In this document: one piece after another, positions 36,893 through 46,253 of the stretch
Position numbering within the stretch: the stretch's first letter is position 1
Layout: each line of letters begins with the position of its first letter
Origin: Flavobacterium crassostreae
GTDB lineage: Bacteria > Bacteroidota > Bacteroidia > Flavobacteriales > Flavobacteriaceae
Direction of reading: 5' to 3'
NCBI RefSeq assembly: GCF_001831475.1
Contig: NZ_CP017688.1
Coordinates: forward strand, 2,480,001 to 2,544,000
Length of the DNA: 64,000 bases
Program-made: the position numbers and the translations under genes
Notes under the pieces: model-generated
Seen by the model: the letters and a program-made list of their open reading frames with translations, nothing else
The model's database searches: none
Told to the model about the DNA's origin: nothing

Positions 36893-37066
36893 ATGAAAAA
36901 CAAATTAACAACATTACTAACATTAATTACAGTAGCATTTACCTTCACAAGTTGTGAGGTTATTGGGGGTATTTTTAAAGCCGGAATGGGAGTAGGAATT
37001 TTTATGGTTATTGCTATTATTGCTTTGGTACTGTTTGGGGTAGCAAAATTATTTGGAAAAAAATAA
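36893..37066 (+). CDS. Small lipoprotein with one transmembrane helix, 57 residues
   Basis: This short gene encodes a signal peptide with a lipobox-like end (TFTSC), a glycine-rich spacer (VIGGIFKAGMG) and a hydrophobic segment of about 17 residues ending in a basic tail (KLFGKK). It has its own -7 box and its own strong terminator 10 bases after the stop, which supports a real gene. Similar tiny proteins are common in flavobacteria and are sometimes labelled as phosphatidate cytidylyltransferase, a name that nothing in the sequence supports. The role is unknown. Confidence 0.8.
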   Translation: MKNKLTTLLTLITVAFTFTSCEVIGGIFKAGMGVGIFMVIAIIALVLFGVAKLFGKK

Positions 37067-37075
37067 CCGTATAAA

Positions 37076-37107
37076 AAAACTCCTGTAAAATTAATTACAG
37101 GAGTTTT
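37076..37107. terminator. Bidirectional terminator between the small lipoprotein and ABC-F genes
   Basis: A 13-bp perfect stem (37076-37088 with 37095-37107, core ACTCCTGTAA), with a 6-nt loop and A/T flanks, lies between convergent genes. Confidence 0.85.
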
Positions 37108-37133
37108 GGTTGTAATACCAAAGATACTACAAG

Positions 37134-38753
37134 TTATTTTGCATACATTTTGATTCGTAATTCTTGAATTTTTTCATCATCCAAATACTCGTCAAAGGTC
37201 ATGTAGCTATCTATGGCTCCGTTGGGAGTTAGCTCCACCACTCTATTTCCTACTGTTTGTGCAAATTCATGATCGTGTGTGGTAAAAATAACCGATCCTT
37301 TATAATTTTTTAAAGAGTTATTAAAGGCCGTAATAGACTCTAAATCTAAGTGATTTGTTGGTTCGTCTATCAACAACACGTTGGCTCTTTCCATCATCAT
37401 TCGAGACATCATGCAGCGCACTTTTTCTCCTCCAGATAATACTCTGCAGGTTTTTAAGGCTTCTTCGCCCGAAAAAATCATTTTACCCAAAAAGCTTCGG
37501 ATATTTACCTCGTCGCGCTCTTCTTCGGTTTTAACCCATTGACGCAACCAATCTACCAGAGACAAATCATTTTCAAAAAAAGAATGGTTTTCTACCGGCA
37601 AATACGCCTGATTGGTCGTAACTCCCCAGTCATAAGTGCCTGAATCTGCTGGTTTGTTTCCGTTTACTATTTCATAAAAAGCGGTAGTAGCACGAGAATC
37701 TTTAGAAAAAAGCACAATTTTGTCTCCTTTTGCCATATTCAAATCCACACCCTTAAACAATAGTTCTCCATCTACCGAAGCACTTAAATTCTGAACATTT
37801 AAAATTTGATCTCCTGCTTCTCGCTCTTGATCAAAAATAATTGCTGGATACCTACGACTAGAGGGTTTTATTTCGGATATATTTAATTTACTAATCATTT
37901 TTTTACGCGAAGTAGCTTGTTTTGACTTGGCTACGTTGGCACTAAAACGACGTATAAACTCTTCTAATTCTTGTTTCTTTTCTTCGGCTTTTTTATTTTG
38001 TTGTGCTCGTTGTTTGGCTGCTAATTGACTGGATTCGTACCAAAAAGTGTAGTTTCCAGAATAGTGGTTGATTTTGCTATAATCTATGTCCGAGATATGG
38101 GTGCAAACCGAATCCAAAAAGTGACGGTCATGCGATACCACGATTACGGTGTTTTCGTAATTTGCCAAAAAGGTTTCTAACCAAGCAATGGTTTCAAAAT
38201 CCAAATCATTGGTAGGCTCATCCATGATTAATAAATCTGGATTTCCAAATAAGGCTTGCGCCAACAAAACCCGCACTTTAATTTTTCCTTCTAGATCTGC
38301 CATTAAGGTATAATGGTGTTCTTCTCCAATGCCTAAATTAGAAAGCATCGAAGCCGCATCGGAATCTGCATTCCAACCGTTCATTTCTTCAAACTGTACT
38401 TGCAACTCTCCTATTCTATCCGCATTTTTGTCATTATAATCTAAATAGAGTTCGTCCATTTCTTTTTTGACTGCATATAAAATTTTGTTTCCCATTATTA
38501 CGGTCTCTAAAACAGTATGCGCATCAAACATGTTGTGGTTTTGGTTTAAAACCGACATGCGTTTTCCGGGTTCTAAATGAATGTGTCCTGAGGTAGGATC
38601 CATCTCGCCCGAAATTATTTTAAGAAAGGTAGATTTTCCAGCACCATTAGCTCCAATAACACCATATATATTGCCATGGGTAAAAGTAGTATTTACCTCA
38701 TCAAATAATATTCGTTTACCAAACTGGACGGATAAATTATTAACTGTTAACAT
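37134..38753 (-). CDS. ABC-F family ATP-binding protein (YbiT-like)
   Basis: The 539-residue protein has two ABC ATPase domains and no membrane segments. Walker A of domain 1 is GANGAGKST (34-42), Walker B LLIMDEPTNDLD; the second domain has LSGGEKVRCMMSR and LLIDEPTNHLD. The charged linker between them (around residues 245-290, KKAEEKKQELEEF) is the P-site tRNA-interaction motif of ABC-F proteins. Length and linker resemble YbiT. These proteins act on the ribosome in translation; a resistance role cannot be concluded from sequence. Confidence 0.92.
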   Translation of the reverse strand: MLTVNNLSVQFGKRILFDEVNTTFTHGNIYGVIGANGAGKSTFLKIISGEMDPTSGHIHLEPGKRMSVLNQNHNMFDAHTVLETVIMGNKILYAVKKEMDELYLDYNDKNADRIGELQVQFEEMNGWNADSDAASMLSNLGIGEEHHYTLMADLEGKIKVRVLLAQALFGNPDLLIMDEPTNDLDFETIAWLETFLANYENTVIVVSHDRHFLDSVCTHISDIDYSKINHYSGNYTFWYESSQLAAKQRAQQNKKAEEKKQELEEFIRRFSANVAKSKQATSRKKMISKLNISEIKPSSRRYPAIIFDQEREAGDQILNVQNLSASVDGELLFKGVDLNMAKGDKIVLFSKDSRATTAFYEIVNGNKPADSGTYDWGVTTNQAYLPVENHSFFENDLSLVDWLRQWVKTEEERDEVNIRSFLGKMIFSGEEALKTCRVLSGGEKVRCMMSRMMMERANVLLIDEPTNHLDLESITAFNNSLKNYKGSVIFTTHDHEFAQTVGNRVVELTPNGAIDSYMTFDEYLDDEKIQELRIKMYAK

Positions 38754-38777
38754 GAATGTTTATTTTATAAATTTTCG

Positions 38778-38785
38778 CAAAATTA
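38778..38785 (-). promoter_or_regulatory. Predicted -7 box of the ABC-F gene
   Basis: TAATTTTG on the minus strand (38785-38778) lies 25 bases before the ATG at 38753. Confidence 0.4.
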
Positions 38786-38894
38786 CAAAAAAAATACTGA
38801 TTTCTTAGAATTGTAGCCCTCTTAATCCTAGTGTTGTTCTTTGGGTTCTTTATTAAAAAAATACCTTTTATTTTTTGTTGCAAAAAAAATTAAT

Positions 38895-39440
38895 TTAAAT
38901 ACTTTTTTTAATCTCCTCTAAGCTAGCGTTGGTATACACCAATTGGTCAATAATACGTTTTCGGAGCAGATCTAGATCTTCAAATTCATAATATTTGGCC
39001 CAAGAGGTAAGGGCAAATAAATTTCGGATTTGTTTGATTTTTTTGGTAGTATCCAAACTGTTGCGCAAAACCGCTCTTTTATCGTACAATGGATTGTTTT
39101 TATGTTGGTAATTTACCGTTTTGCGGGTATAATCCACCTCCAAATAATACAATAAATCGGTATTATTATCGGGATAAAATCCGTCCCAGGCCGCAAAACC
39201 TAACTTAAACTTAGTAGTTGTGGGCTGCTGCTCTAGTGCAACCAAACGCCATTTGCTGTTTGCTAACCTGCCCCAATGATTGGACCAACGATACATACCC
39301 AATGGGGTATAATAATACGTACTACCCGCCTTGCTTTGGTATTGTACTTTTAAACCCTCGGTGGCAGAGATAGGTACTTCCTGAAAAACACAAAAGGTGT
39401 GTTTGAAAGCATTAGGAGCTGGTTTGAAATTTTTTTGCAT
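38895..39440 (-). CDS. Conserved hypothetical protein (181 residues)
   Basis: I do not recognise a named family. The protein is soluble and aromatic-rich, with YYYTPLGMYRWSNHWGR and LGFAAWDGFYPDN near its centre and a helical, charged C-terminus. The ATG at 39440 is the only plausible start; the longer frame starts with a TTG inside the -7 box. That box ends 3 bases before the ATG, so the mRNA is probably leaderless. A divergent promoter for the next gene lies 50 bases away. Confidence 0.75.
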   Translation of the reverse strand: MQKNFKPAPNAFKHTFCVFQEVPISATEGLKVQYQSKAGSTYYYTPLGMYRWSNHWGRLANSKWRLVALEQQPTTTKFKLGFAAWDGFYPDNNTDLLYYLEVDYTRKTVNYQHKNNPLYDKRAVLRNSLDTTKKIKQIRNLFALTSWAKYYEFEDLDLLRKRIIDQLVYTNASLEEIKKSI

Positions 39441-39443
39441 GCG

Positions 39444-39473
39444 CAAATATAATCAGAATGTCTTAAAGACAAA
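39444..39473 (-). promoter_or_regulatory. Predicted promoter of the 181-residue hypothetical gene, leaderless
   Basis: On the minus strand TTTG (39473-39470), 18-nt spacer, TATATTTG (39451-39444): a full match to the Bacteroidota consensus. The ATG at 39440 falls at or next to the expected +1. Confidence 0.65.
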
Positions 39474-39490
39474 ACTGCCAATAAAATGCT

Positions 39491-39498
39491 TAACTTTG
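39491..39498 (+). promoter_or_regulatory. Predicted -7 box of the 82-residue hypothetical gene
   Basis: TAACTTTG lies 25 bases before the ATG at 39524; no good TTTG is visible at -33. Confidence 0.45.
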
Positions 39499-39523
39499 GC
39501 GCCTACAAATTAAAACAACAACG

Positions 39524-39772
39524 ATGACCAAGACTTCAGACGAAAAAATGTTACAAAAAGGGATCTATACCGGAGTAATTGAAAAAGACGAAAACAACAA
39601 TTTTTTTTGCGGCATCTATCTCTTAGATTATAAAATGGTACAATCCAAACATGCCATTGGAGATTTAATTACCATAAAATCTGTGATAGAAAACCCAAGT
39701 GATATTAGTCATAATCAATATCCAAAAAAGTCTAAAAACTTTGACAAAGCAAACCACAAACCACAACAGTAA
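39524..39772 (+). CDS. Small conserved hypothetical protein (82 residues)
   Basis: No named family is recognised. The soluble protein has a beta-rich centre (GIYTGVIEKD, FFCGIYLLDYKMV, IGDLITIKSV) and a basic, disordered tail rich in Lys, Asn and Pro. A -7 box in front and the divergent arrangement with the neighbouring hypothetical gene support expression. The function is unknown. Confidence 0.65.
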   Translation: MTKTSDEKMLQKGIYTGVIEKDENNNFFCGIYLLDYKMVQSKHAIGDLITIKSVIENPSDISHNQYPKKSKNFDKANHKPQQ

Positions 39773-39857
39773 GCACCACAACAGAATTGCTTTTGTAGAT
39801 CCAAAACCAGAAAATTTTATTTTTTGGGGGTATAAAGTAAAAACTTAAAAAAAAGTG

Positions 39858-39865
39858 TACCTTTG
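39858..39865 (+). promoter_or_regulatory. Predicted -7 box of the J-domain/KTSC gene
   Basis: TACCTTTG lies 70 bases before the ATG at 39936. The leader then contains a 9-bp inverted repeat with a 1-nt centre (39886-39904, AAATTAATT/AATTAATTT). Confidence 0.45.
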
Positions 39866-39935
39866 CAAAAAATTGTTGTTTTTTAAAATTAATTGAATTA
39901 ATTTCTAAATTAAAAGACAAGTAGTTACCTTATTT

Positions 39936-40376
39936 ATGAAAAAAATAGTTGAATACCGCAAGTTACTTAATGTAGATAAAACTGCAGAGCTAAAAGATTT
40001 AAAAACCATTTATCGCAATGCGATGAAAGAATCCCATCCAGATAAATTTCAAGGAGACGAAGCTGGTTTGAAAGCTGCAGAAGAAAATAGTAAAAAAATA
40101 ATTGAAGCATACCACTTTTTGGTAAGTATCAATCCTGAAACTATTAAAGTAAACTTACCCGAATATACCGAAACAATCAATATTGCAACCATTACAGATT
40201 ACAAATTTGTAGAAGGTAGATTGATTATTAATTTTTCAAACGGAAGCGTTTACGAATACATTAGTGTCCCTAAAGCTACTTACGTAAAAATGGTAAATGC
40301 ATCTTCTCCTGGAAGATTTGCAAAAAGACACATTTTGAACTCGTATGTTTGGAGAAAAACAATCAATCAAGATTAG
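39936..40376 (+). CDS. J-domain and KTSC-domain fusion protein
   Basis: The 146-residue protein has an N-terminal J-domain-like helical hairpin with the HPD triplet at 34-36 (KESHPDKFQGD), the element that stimulates DnaK. The C-terminal half (about 85-143) is a KTSC domain with FSNGSVYEYISVPKATY and the terminal region around SPGRFAKRHI. KTSC domains are small and of uncertain function, sometimes fused to RNA- or chaperone-linked modules. A role as a DnaK co-chaperone is inference from the HPD motif. Confidence 0.82.
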   Translation: MKKIVEYRKLLNVDKTAELKDLKTIYRNAMKESHPDKFQGDEAGLKAAEENSKKIIEAYHFLVSINPETIKVNLPEYTETINIATITDYKFVEGRLIINFSNGSVYEYISVPKATYVKMVNASSPGRFAKRHILNSYVWRKTINQD

Positions 40377-40416
40377 TTTTTGATCTTGTTTTAAACAAAC
40401 AAAAGCCTAAAATAAT

Positions 40417-40442
40417 AAAGCCCAATTTACAAATTGGGCTTT
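40417..40442. terminator. Bidirectional terminator after the J-domain/KTSC gene
   Basis: The inverted repeat 40417-40428 / 40431-40442 (AAAGCCCAATTT) forms a stem of at least 9 bp with A/T flanks, between the + gene and the end of the efflux operon at 40466. Confidence 0.8.
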
Positions 40443-40465
40443 TATTGTTTCTATAATAAACTCGT

Positions 40466-41899
40466 TTATTGCCAACCACCTCCCAAATCTCTATAAATCA
40501 AAACAAAAGCGTTCCGTTGTTTGATTTTGGTTTCAATCAATTCTAGTTTGGAGTCAAGAGCATCGCGTTGGGTCATTAAAACTTCAAAATAATCTGCTCT
40601 TGCAGACTGAAATAAATCACCAGCTATACTTATCGATTGGTTCATGGCTGCTACTTGTTCGGCTTTTAGTTGGTATCTTTTTTCTAAATAAGCCATAGTA
40701 GCCATTTGGGTAGCAACCTCTAAATAGGCATTCAAAACAGTTCGTTGGTACGCATACAATGCCTGCAGTTGTCTGGAATTAGCAGACGCAAATTCTGCCT
40801 TGATTGTATTTCTATTAATCAAAGGTGCTGCAATATCTCCTATCAAATTATACAGTAAAGACTCTGGAAATTGAGCCAAATAAGATGTTTTAAAAGCCTG
40901 TAAACCAAATGCAGCCGAAATATCTAAAGAAGGATAAAAAGCCGCACGGGCTACTTTTACATCTAGTTTTGCCGCTGTGAGAGCCAACTCGGCTTGTTTA
41001 ATATCTGGCCTATTGGATAGCAATTGAGAGGGAGTTCCGGTGGCAATAATTGCCGAGGCTGTTTGCATAAAAGTACCACTATCTCTTTTTATTTTTTCGG
41101 GATATTGCCCCAATAAAAAATGGATGCGGTTTTCTGTTTCTACTATTTTCTGTAGGATTTCAAACTCCATACTTTTAGACGAAAACACCTCTGCTTGAAA
41201 TTTTTGTACTGCCAATTCTGTGGTTCTAGCTGCTTGTTTCTGGATTTTAACAATTTCGAGGGCATTTTGTTGCAAAACAATGGTTTGTTTTATTATATCC
41301 AACTGGTTGTCTAGTGCCATTAATTCGTAATACGAATTGGCAACCTCAGCAATTAGATTTGTAACTACAAAATTTTTGCCCTCAATAGTGGCTAAATACT
41401 TGTTTACTGCCGCTTTTTTAGAATTGCGAAGTTTTTTCCAGATATCGACTTCCCATTTTGCATAAGCGCCAATATTAAAATCCGTCAATGGATCCGGAAA
41501 TTCTTTGCCTGGAGTAATTTCGGTGGTAGCATCTCCGGCGCCTTGGCTGGTATAACGTCCTACTTTTTCTACTCCAGTACCTGCTCTAAGACCTACCGTA
41601 GGCAATAGAGCTCCTTTGCGAACCAGGATATCGTTTTTGGCTATTTCTATTTCTTGCAACGTTATTTTTAGTTCTTGATTGTTTTTTAAGGCAATCTCTA
41701 TCAGCAAGGCAAGATTGGGATCTTTAAAATAATTTTTCCAAGCTATTGCTGCAGTATTGGTTGTATCGGTACTGCTACCAAAATGCTCTGGTATTGCTTT
41801 GTAGGCTGTATCGGTAACCGTAGCAGGGGTTTTGCAACTAATCACGGCCAGAGTGCCGAGAATTAGTAACGAGTAGGGATATATTTTTGATTTAAACAT
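40466..41899 (-). CDS. RND efflux outer-membrane lipoprotein (TolC/NodT family)
   Basis: The 477-residue protein has a lipobox (LAVISCK, Cys22) and the two repeated outer-membrane efflux protein domains, with long helices and TolC-type segments such as LLSNRPDIKQAELALTAAK and ARAAFYPSLDISAAFG. It would form the outer-membrane channel of the tripartite pump encoded just upstream; its start overlaps the pump gene by 8 bases. Substrates may be drugs, bile-like compounds or solvents; metals are less likely. Confidence 0.92.
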   Translation of the reverse strand: MFKSKIYPYSLLILGTLAVISCKTPATVTDTAYKAIPEHFGSSTDTTNTAAIAWKNYFKDPNLALLIEIALKNNQELKITLQEIEIAKNDILVRKGALLPTVGLRAGTGVEKVGRYTSQGAGDATTEITPGKEFPDPLTDFNIGAYAKWEVDIWKKLRNSKKAAVNKYLATIEGKNFVVTNLIAEVANSYYELMALDNQLDIIKQTIVLQQNALEIVKIQKQAARTTELAVQKFQAEVFSSKSMEFEILQKIVETENRIHFLLGQYPEKIKRDSGTFMQTASAIIATGTPSQLLSNRPDIKQAELALTAAKLDVKVARAAFYPSLDISAAFGLQAFKTSYLAQFPESLLYNLIGDIAAPLINRNTIKAEFASANSRQLQALYAYQRTVLNAYLEVATQMATMAYLEKRYQLKAEQVAAMNQSISIAGDLFQSARADYFEVLMTQRDALDSKLELIETKIKQRNAFVLIYRDLGGGWQ

Positions 41900-44800
41900 G
41901 ATGCGTAATTTCTTCGGTTAATGGATTTTCATCTTCGTCTTTAGAGAGTTTGTGTTTTTCGGAAATGGTAGCAAAAATAAAATAGAGCCCCGGAATAAGT
42001 ACCACACCACACAGGGTGCCTATAAGCATCCCTCCTGCGGCTGCAGAACCCAATGTTCTATTGCCAATTTTACCTGGGTCCGAAGCCACTGCTAACGGAA
42101 TTAAACCTGCTATAAAAGCAAAAGAGGTCATTAAAATAGGCCGAAAACGTACCATAGCTCCTTCTGTGGCTGCTGCAATTACGGAGGCGCCTTGGCTGTG
42201 TTTGTGTGCTGCAAATTCTACTATTAATACGGCATTCTTTCCGAGCAAACCAATAAGCATAATAAAGGAGACTTGGGCATAAATATTGTTATCCAAACCA
42301 ACTAATTTTAAGAATAAAAAAGCTCCAAAAATACCTGCTGGCAAAGACAAAATTACTATCAGTGGCAAAACAAAGCTCTCGTATTGGGCTGCAAGAACCA
42401 AATACACAAAACCCAAACAAATTAAGAAAATATAAATTGCCTCATTGCCTCTGGCTACCTCATCTGCTGAAATACCTGCCCAATCAATACCAAAACCTCT
42501 AGGAAGCGTTTTTGCAGCTACCTCATTTACAACTGCAATGGCAGTACCGCTACTAAATCCAATGGCGGGAGCGCCACTGATTTCGGCAGCATTGTACATA
42601 TTGTGTCTGGTGATTTCAGAGAGTCCGTATACTTTTTTCATTTTCATGAAAGCAGAAAAAGGCACCATTTCGTCTTGGTTGTTCTTTACATATAATTTTA
42701 AGATATCCTCTGGCAAAGCTCGGTATTCTGGTGAGGCCTGTACAATTACCTTATATTGTCGGTCGTATTTTATAAAGTTTGTTTCGTAATTGCTACCCAC
42801 TAAGGTAGATAAGGTATTCATGGCATTCTCAATACTTACGCCTTTTTGTTGCGCAATATCGTTATCAATATCCAGCATGTATTGCGGAAAACTAGCGCTA
42901 TAAAAAGTAAAAACAGAGGTAAGTTCTGGACGTTTTTTAAGAGCCGCAACAAATTCTCTACTTACGGTTTCCATCTTTTTATAATCTCCGGAACCTGCTT
43001 TATCAAGCAATCGCAATTCAAAACCACCCGCGGCGCCATATCCAGGCACTGCTGGAGGCTGAAAAAACTCTATAGTAGCTCCAGAAATATTTTTGGTCTC
43101 TTCTTCTAATTTTTTAATAATTTCTTCGACATTTTCGTGGCGTTCTTCCCAACTTTTTAAATTAATTAAACACGTACCGGTATTGGCTCCAGTACCTTCG
43201 GTTAGAATCTCGTAACCTGCCAATGCAGATACAGACTGCACGCCATCTATTTTTTCGGCTACTTTTTGCAATTTTTCGGCAATTTGGTTGGTTCTTTCTA
43301 AAGAAGATCCTGGAGGAGTTTGAATAATGGCATAAAACATTCCTTGGTCCTCGTTTGGAATAAATCCAGAAGGCAAACTGTTATTGATAAAGAAAATCCC
43401 AATACAAAAGGCAAGCAATACTCCAATAGAAACCGATCGTCTGTTGATAAAAATAGCCAATACTTTTCTATAGCCTTCAGACAAATGATCAAACTTTTTA
43501 TTGAAACCATCCAAAAATGTATTAATTAAATTCTTAGGACGTGGTTTGCCGTGGTTGTTTTTTAGCATCAAAGCACACAATGCTGGTGTAAGAGTCAAGG
43601 CAACAATACCGGAGAGGATAATTGCAGTAGCCATCGTAATAGAAAACTGACGGTAAAAAATACCTACAGGTCCAGACATAAATGCTACGGGTATAAAAAC
43701 AGCCGCCATTAAAAACGTGATGGCAATAATGGCCCCACCAATCTCGGATAGGGCTTTTTTGGTCGCTTTTCGGGCAGAAAGATGTTCTTCTTCCATTTTG
43801 GCATGTACGGCTTCAATAACCACAATGGCATCATCTACCACTACTCCAATGGCCAATACTAGCGCAAATAGGGTAATTAAATTGATGGTAATACCAAAGA
43901 GTTGCATAAAAGCAAAGGTACCGATCAAAGATACTGGAACCGCAATGGCTGGTATGATGGTCGAACGCCAGTCTCCCAGAAACAAGAATACCACTAGACC
44001 TACTAGTATAAATGCTTCGGCAAGGGTATGGATTACTTTTTCTATAGAAGCGTCTAAAAATTTAGATACATCATAACTGATTTCATAATCCATCCCTTTT
44101 GGAAAAGATTTTTTTAGATCTTCTAATTTTGCTTTAACATCTTTAATAACCTGACTGGCATTACTGCCGTAGGATTGCTTGATGGTTATTGCTGCAGATG
44201 GTTTGCCGTCAATACTAGAATAAATATCATACATGGAGCTACCAAATTCTACGTCTGCAATGTCTTTTAGTCGGAGCAATGCGCCATCTGGATTGGCACG
44301 TACCACGATGTCATCATAGCCTTCCTTGGTGGTGTATCTTCCTTTATATTTTAATACATATTCAAAGGCTTGGGATCTTTTACCAGAACTTTCTCCTGTT
44401 TTACCAGGCGATGCTTCTAAACTTTGGTTGCTTAAGGACTCCATTACCTCTTCGGCCGAAATTTTGTAAGCTAACATTCGGTCTGGTTTTAACCAAATAC
44501 GCATGGCATAATCCCGATTTCCTAAAATATCTGCAAAACCTACCCCATTAACCCGCTTTAAATCCGATAAAATATTAATATCGGCATAGTTGTACAGAAA
44601 TTTTTGATTTGCTTTGGGATCTTTGCTAAATAAATTGACATATAAGAGCATGTTGGGCTCTTCTCGGGTTATTTTTAATCCTTCTCTAACTACCAAGGGC
44701 GGTAGTTTGTTGATGACCGAAGCCACACGATTTTGAATATTAATGGCGGCTTGATTGGGATCCGTGCCTAGGTTAAAAATTACTTGTATGGAGGCTTCTC

Positions 44801-45056
44801 CGTCATTTCCTGCATCGGAGGTAATGTATTTCATTCCTGGAACGCCATTAATGGCTCTTTCTAACGGAATAACTACGGCTTTAACCATTAACTCCCCGTT
44901 GGCTCCAGGGTAAGCTGCGGTAATGTTGACCTTTGGAGGAGATATGGCCGGAAATTGTGTTACAGGTAATCCGGTCATGGCCAGTATTCCCAAAAACACA
45001 ATCACCAACGATATAACTATCGACAGTACGGGTCTTTGTATAAATTTATCAAACAT
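41892..45056 (-). CDS. RND multidrug efflux permease (HAE1/AcrB family)
   Basis: The 1054-residue inner-membrane pump has the HAE1 layout of 12 helices with two large periplasmic loops. Recognisable segments include the N-terminus FDKFIQRPVLSIVISL, the helix 4 proton-relay region LVLAIGVVVDDAIVVIE with its paired aspartates, and the C-terminal half LNGKNAVLIVEFA-like stretch LIGLLGKNAVLIVEF. It exports hydrophobic compounds using the proton gradient. It is the middle gene of the operon and 27 bases after the adaptor. Confidence 0.95.
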   Translation of the reverse strand: MFDKFIQRPVLSIVISLVIVFLGILAMTGLPVTQFPAISPPKVNITAAYPGANGELMVKAVVIPLERAINGVPGMKYITSDAGNDGEASIQVIFNLGTDPNQAAINIQNRVASVINKLPPLVVREGLKITREEPNMLLYVNLFSKDPKANQKFLYNYADINILSDLKRVNGVGFADILGNRDYAMRIWLKPDRMLAYKISAEEVMESLSNQSLEASPGKTGESSGKRSQAFEYVLKYKGRYTTKEGYDDIVVRANPDGALLRLKDIADVEFGSSMYDIYSSIDGKPSAAITIKQSYGSNASQVIKDVKAKLEDLKKSFPKGMDYEISYDVSKFLDASIEKVIHTLAEAFILVGLVVFLFLGDWRSTIIPAIAVPVSLIGTFAFMQLFGITINLITLFALVLAIGVVVDDAIVVIEAVHAKMEEEHLSARKATKKALSEIGGAIIAITFLMAAVFIPVAFMSGPVGIFYRQFSITMATAIILSGIVALTLTPALCALMLKNNHGKPRPKNLINTFLDGFNKKFDHLSEGYRKVLAIFINRRSVSIGVLLAFCIGIFFINNSLPSGFIPNEDQGMFYAIIQTPPGSSLERTNQIAEKLQKVAEKIDGVQSVSALAGYEILTEGTGANTGTCLINLKSWEERHENVEEIIKKLEEETKNISGATIEFFQPPAVPGYGAAGGFELRLLDKAGSGDYKKMETVSREFVAALKKRPELTSVFTFYSASFPQYMLDIDNDIAQQKGVSIENAMNTLSTLVGSNYETNFIKYDRQYKVIVQASPEYRALPEDILKLYVKNNQDEMVPFSAFMKMKKVYGLSEITRHNMYNAAEISGAPAIGFSSGTAIAVVNEVAAKTLPRGFGIDWAGISADEVARGNEAIYIFLICLGFVYLVLAAQYESFVLPLIVILSLPAGIFGAFLFLKLVGLDNNIYAQVSFIMLIGLLGKNAVLIVEFAAHKHSQGASVIAAATEGAMVRFRPILMTSFAFIAGLIPLAVASDPGKIGNRTLGSAAAGGMLIGTLCGVVLIPGLYFIFATISEKHKLSKDEDENPLTEEITHHV

Positions 45057-45083
45057 CTTTATCTTTTTATAGCGTTAAATGAA

Positions 45084-46166
45084 TTATTCTGCTTTTAATC
45101 TTAAGCTAGACAACACTTTATTGGGGTTTATATACTCAAATTTGATTTGATCGTTCTCATTTGCTTTTTGAATTCCATCCAATAGTATTTTTTCTTTTGC
45201 TGTAATACCAGTAGCAATAACATACAGATCTGGCATTTGGCCTTTTATGGTAATTTCTCTGGATGTAATGGTGCTGTTTTTATCTACTACAAACACAAAT
45301 TTTTTGTCTTGTATTTCGTAGGTTGCTTTCTGAGGAATCACTAAGGCTTCATGCAACGGAACGGTCATCATTACAGAGCCTGTTTCGCCATTTCGCAAAA
45401 GTTTTTCTGGATTAGGAAACCGAGCCCTAAAGGCAATATTGCCTGTTTCGCTATCAAACTCTGCTTCTATTAATTCTACTTTTCCTTTGTATTTTAATAA
45501 CTGGCTGTTGGCCAATAATAGGCTTACTTTGTTGTCTGCACGGTTTTTAATATCGGTTTGGTAATTTAAATATTCGGGTTCCGAAACGTTGAAATAGGCA
45601 AACATTTCGCTATTGTCGGACAAACTAGTAAGCAGCTCCCCTTCTTCTATTAGGCTTCCTAGTTTTTTGGGTATTCTATCAATTGTTCCTGCAAATGGCG
45701 CTCTAATTTCGGTAAAAGACAGATGCAATTTGGCCAAGGATACTTCGGCTCGCGCTTGTTGTACTTTAGCTATAGCTATTGCTTGCTCGTTTTTGGAAAC
45801 GATGTTTTTATCGGCCAAGGTTTTGGCATTTTGCAATTCAATTTCGGCGGCTTTTTCTTCGGCTTGGGCCTTTAGCAACTCGGCTTGGTACATTTTGGGC
45901 ATGATTCGGAACAGTAACTGGCCTGCCTTTACATACTGGCCTTCATCTACATAAATATTTTGCAAAAAACCACGCTCTTGTGCCCGGATTTCAATGTTTT
46001 GTACGGATCGGATTTGCGAAACATACTTTTTGGTAAAGGAGGTATCTATAACCACCGGATTGGTAACCGTGAACTTGGTTGGTTCTTCTTTTTCTTCTTT
46101 TTTGGAGTTACAACTAACAAGGAACAACGCGGCTAAAAAGCCCGTAATTAGGAGTGTTTTTTTCAT
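45084..46166 (-). CDS. RND efflux periplasmic adaptor lipoprotein (AcrA/MexA family)
   Basis: The 360-residue protein begins with a lipoprotein signal (LFLVSCN, Cys19). The lipoyl-like segment (EIRAQERGFLQNIYVDEGQ), the coiled-coil hairpin (about 95-150) and the beta-barrel (GTIDRIPKKLGSLIEEGE) follow in the membrane-fusion-protein order. It bridges pump and outer-membrane channel. It is the first gene of the operon. An imperfect inverted repeat lies about 90-130 bases upstream; no regulator gene is adjacent. Confidence 0.93.
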   Translation of the reverse strand: MKKTLLITGFLAALFLVSCNSKKEEKEEPTKFTVTNPVVIDTSFTKKYVSQIRSVQNIEIRAQERGFLQNIYVDEGQYVKAGQLLFRIMPKMYQAELLKAQAEEKAAEIELQNAKTLADKNIVSKNEQAIAIAKVQQARAEVSLAKLHLSFTEIRAPFAGTIDRIPKKLGSLIEEGELLTSLSDNSEMFAYFNVSEPEYLNYQTDIKNRADNKVSLLLANSQLLKYKGKVELIEAEFDSETGNIAFRARFPNPEKLLRNGETGSVMMTVPLHEALVIPQKATYEIQDKKFVFVVDKNSTITSREITIKGQMPDLYVIATGITAKEKILLDGIQKANENDQIKFEYINPNKVLSSLRLKAE

Positions 46167-46253
46167 GATCTAAAATAAAATTTAAGCAGTGCAATGGGTG
46201 CTAATTATACCTCTCTTGAGGGAGTAAAAAAAATAGCAGCTGCCTAAAATGTA

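Noticed and set aside
37134..38753. Antibiotic-resistance ABC-F protein
   Set aside because: The linker and length fit YbiT-like housekeeping ABC-F proteins; nothing points to a resistance subgroup.
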